This document shows positions 62,137 to 64,000 of a DNA stretch of 64,000 nt, one piece after another. The notes below the pieces were generated by a model. That model was given only the letters and a program-made list of their open reading frames with translations. It had not been told where the DNA came from and made no database searches. The stretch spans positions 62,001-126,000 of the forward strand of contig NZ_JAUFQV010000011.1 of the NCBI RefSeq assembly GCF_030409945.1. The letters run 5' to 3'. This DNA is from Vibrio tapetis subsp. quintayensis. GTDB taxonomy: Bacteria > Pseudomonadota > Gammaproteobacteria > Enterobacterales > Vibrionaceae. Position 1 is the stretch's first letter; each line of letters begins with the position of its first letter. The position numbers were made by a program, and so were the translations under genes.

Positions 62137-63260
62137 TACCAGCCTCTCACTCGGTTGATACCTTCAGTCAGGTTGTTAAAGCCATTAATGGTTGGCATTA
62201 GCTGTGCCATTACGCGGTTCCAACGGGCAATTGGTGCTGCTGTAACATAAACGATGTCATAAGGTTTTAAATCAAACTCAGTGCCTACAACCAATGATGA
62301 TGCTTGTTTAATATTTAGCTGGTAAACATCTGCCGCGGTTTGCTCATCTTGATTTGAGCGAATCACAAATACACCTGTAGCATCAGCAGAAAGCTCGTTA
62401 ATACCGCCTACGCTGCTTAGCGCTTCGGTTAGGCTCATGCCTGCGCGGTCTATTTTAAGCAGTTGTGGATCTTTTACTTCGCCCATTACGAATACTTTTT
62501 GCGCGTCGTTACGTGGCACATGAATAATATCGCCAGACTGCAACAAGCGGTTTTGGGTTAAGTCACCACGTTGCATTAATGCGTGTAGGGAAACGCTTTG
62601 CTCTTCACCGTTGCGGGTTAAAGTTACGTTTCGCCAGTCAGCGTCTTTTTCAAGACCACCAGCGCGGTTAATTGCGTCTAATAAGGTCAGCGGAATATTA
62701 GTAATGGCATGTTGGCCCGGCTTATCGACCTCACCGGTTACATAGGCTTTTTTAGAACGAAACGCCGCAACGTTTACATCTACTTGTGGGCTTTCAATGT
62801 ACTTAGCTAAACGCTTAGCCATGTAATCTCGAATTTCTGTAACCGTTTTACCTTCTACGTCCACTTTACCAATGTATGGGTAAAATATGGTGCCGTCGGC
62901 ATGTACCCAGTTACCTGCTTCAGCAGAACTACGGTAAGAGCCTGCAGGAATGGTGAGTTCTGGATGATCCCAAATGGTGACATTTAGAATATCACCAGGC
63001 CCAACGCGGTATTCGTAGCGCAAAATAGCAGCATCTAGCTCAACGTTAGGTTTCGCGTTAATTTCTGGGGTTTTGTATTCGTTAACTCTATCAGCCGTTA
63101 GCGGATAAACGTTAAATTGAGGAGGCGTTTGTTCTTCTTGGGAAGTGTGTTCGTTAGCGTTTGCAGCATTCGAAGGGGAAAGATGGGAACCAGGAACTGC
63201 ACAGCCCGCTAATAAAGTCGGGATCAGTGCTGCTAAAACCAGTTTTTTATTAAAGTCCAT
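62136..63260 (-). CDS. wza: Wza outer membrane polysaccharide export lipoprotein
   Basis: Forms the octameric outer membrane channel for capsule. The signal peptide ends in the lipobox LLAGC (acylated Cys about residue 19). The PES domain has VGPGDILNVTIWDHPELTIP, and SLBB domains follow (AYVTGEVDKPGQHAIT, VFVMGEVKDPQLLKID). The C-terminus PIARWNRVMAQLMPTINGFN forms the membrane helix barrel. 374 residues, full length. It is the first gene of the export operon, 118 nt after the ops core. Confidence 0.95.
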   Translation of the reverse strand: MDFNKKLVLAALIPTLLAGCAVPGSHLSPSNAANANEHTSQEEQTPPQFNVYPLTADRVNEYKTPEINAKPNVELDAAILRYEYRVGPGDILNVTIWDHPELTIPAGSYRSSAEAGNWVHADGTIFYPYIGKVDVEGKTVTEIRDYMAKRLAKYIESPQVDVNVAAFRSKKAYVTGEVDKPGQHAITNIPLTLLDAINRAGGLEKDADWRNVTLTRNGEEQSVSLHALMQRGDLTQNRLLQSGDIIHVPRNDAQKVFVMGEVKDPQLLKIDRAGMSLTEALSSVGGINELSADATGVFVIRSNQDEQTAADVYQLNIKQASSLVVGTEFDLKPYDIVYVTAAPIARWNRVMAQLMPTINGFNNLTEGINRVRGW

Positions 63261-63378
63261 ATTCTTGTTTAGCTCTTACTTTAGTTAGCCAATGTATGCA
63301 GTGGGGAAACCTGGGTAGTAAGTGGTAGCTAACCATAGCCGTTATCACAATGTCTCGCCCTTCCTAGGCTATTTAGAC

Positions 63379-63390
63379 ACGCTACCGCCC
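63379..63390 (-). promoter_or_regulatory. ops element (RfaH recruitment site), wza leader
   Basis: The minus strand reads GGGCGGTAGCGT, the exact ops core, followed by GT. The rest of this leader is not similar to the two others in the window. It should recruit RfaH to polymerases entering the wza operon, whose genes continue for over 20 kb. Confidence 0.87.
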
Positions 63391-63470
63391 TTTGGTATAC
63401 GCCTAACCACACTGCGTTTTTAATTATGTTTTTGCCAGTATTGCAATCAATTGGCAATTTAGTTTGCCAC

Positions 63471-63498
63471 ATTATCCATAATGCGGTGTAAATTACAA
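63471..63498 (-). promoter_or_regulatory. Candidate sigma-70 promoter of the wza operon
   Basis: On the minus strand TTGTAA (63493-63498) and GATAAT (63471-63476) are spaced by 16 bp, a fair -35/-10 pair. It lies about 80 nt upstream of the ops core in the 289-bp gap between rjg and wza. No operator is evident. Confidence 0.4.
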
Positions 63499-63549
63499 AC
63501 GATTAGCGGTTTGATATTAGAGGTCAAACACTACTGACAAAAGCAACAG

Positions 63550-64000
63550 TTAGGTGATGACCTTTGTACTCGGGTTTTGCTTTACTAACAATTGTTTTAA
63601 GGTTTTTTTGGGTTCAACGTCACCATGTATCAGGTGAATTTCACTAACTTGCGAGCCAATCCCTGCTACAAACTTGGCTAAGTCGCTTTGATCGGCATGA
63701 GCAGAGTAGCCAGACATAGTATGTACCTGAGCTTTTAATGGAATACGCTCACCATTGATATCAACTGAGTTCATAACGTACTTAGTGGTATTTTGCAGGG
63801 TTCTGCCTAACGTCCCGTGTGCTTGGTAGCCTGCAAAAATCACATCGGTTCGTTTATCCGGTAATAGCGCTTTTAAATAATTCACCACCCGCCCACCTTG
63901 GCACATGCCAGATGCAGAAATGACAATGGCAGGCTCGCCAGATGTTGCCAGCCTGTTAACTAAACCCATGTGCTGCTTATGATCTTGGATAACAGTACAT
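63550..64000 (-). CDS. rjg: Beta-CASP metallo-beta-lactamase RNase-like protein, C-terminal part (rjg)
   Basis: Partial gene cut by the window edge. The frame is open from the edge (TVIQDHKQH) through VISASGMCQGGRVVNYLKAL, GYQAHGTLGRTL and the C-terminal YSAHADQSDLAKFV with IHLIHGDVEPKK, the beta-CASP and RMMBL regions of RNA-processing MBL enzymes. In Vibrio this gene, rjg, marks the right border of the O/K-antigen locus, so the locus probably ends here. Cytosolic, not part of polysaccharide synthesis. Confidence 0.85.
   Translation of the reverse strand, partial: CTVIQDHKQHMGLVNRLATSGEPAIVISASGMCQGGRVVNYLKALLPDKRTDVIFAGYQAHGTLGRTLQNTTKYVMNSVDINGERIPLKAQVHTMSGYSAHADQSDLAKFVAGIGSQVSEIHLIHGDVEPKKTLKQLLVKQNPSTKVIT

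Noticed and set aside
1..64000. tRNA, rRNA or CRISPR arrays
   Set aside because: No tRNA-like fold, rRNA stretch or regularly spaced repeat array was noticed on reading either strand.

Overview
The window is almost entirely a surface-polysaccharide (capsule / O-antigen) locus of a Gammaproteobacterium, most likely a Vibrio or close relative. The reasons are a moderately AT-rich base composition, a Wza-Wzb-Wzc export operon bordered at the right edge by a beta-CASP metallo-beta-lactamase gene of the kind called rjg (the right border of the Vibrio O/K antigen locus), a Vibrio-style legionaminic acid operon, and RfaH-type ops elements in the leaders. Nearly all genes lie on the minus strand and are read from right to left. 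The exceptions are two tandem WecA-like genes and some insertion-sequence genes.

Layout, in transcription order from the right. (1) 64000-63550 is rjg, cut by the window edge. (2) 63400-52500 starts with an ops leader, then wza, wzb and wzc, then a WbpA/WbpB/WbpE set for UDP-2,3-diaminoglucuronic acid. In that set the usual WbpD acetyltransferase is replaced by an ACP, an AMP-ligase, a FabG-like reductase and an LpxD-like acyltransferase. (3) 52500-43000 is a very AT-rich block of glycosyltransferases, hexapeptide acyltransferases, one Wzx flippase and one Wzy-like polymerase. It is interrupted by a decayed ISAs1-type element, and a second copy of that element's end lies on the other side of the wzy-wzx cassette. 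(4) 42000-36500 holds manC and manB (GDP-mannose), a broken rhamnose operon (rfbB and rfbD are pseudogenes, rfbC is intact) and a DUF1972 glycosyltransferase. (5) 36460-33200 is a nest of insertion sequences: an IS66 shell containing IS21 and IS3-like remnants. (6) 33120-30730, plus strand, holds two adjacent WecA-like genes. (7) 30400-18840 has a second ops leader, legB, and then an unusual ten-gene module: ACP, FabZ-like hotdog protein, thiamine-diphosphate enzyme, second NeuB-type synthase, metallo-beta-lactamase-fold hydrolase, AMP-ligase, LuxE-like, LuxC-like, GNAT-like protein and polysaccharide deacetylase. (8) 18700-9530 has a third ops leader, then legC, legG (neuC), legI (neuB), legH (neuD), ptmE, legF (neuA), a class III aminotransferase, a carbon-nitrogen hydrolase and an SDR. 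(9) 9510-15 holds a putative GT-B protein, a second Wzx, a methyltransferase, glycosyltransferases and a four-gene CDP-6-deoxyhexose set (rfbF, rfbG, RmlC-like epimerase, reductase).

The enzymes predict these activated sugars: UDP-GlcNAc3N(acyl)A, GDP-mannose, CMP-legionaminic acid and a CDP-6-deoxyhexose. dTDP-rhamnose can no longer be made from genes here. Two flippases and two separate ACP/AMP-ligase modules suggest that either two repeat units or one very elaborate one is made.

The most interesting part is 18841-28964. It looks like a dedicated acyl-to-aldehyde pathway (ACP, ligase, LuxE, LuxC) joined to a PEP-condensing NeuB-type enzyme and a thiamine enzyme. It lies between legB and legC, which normally belong to the same pathway, and near-identical ops leaders stand upstream of legB and of legC.
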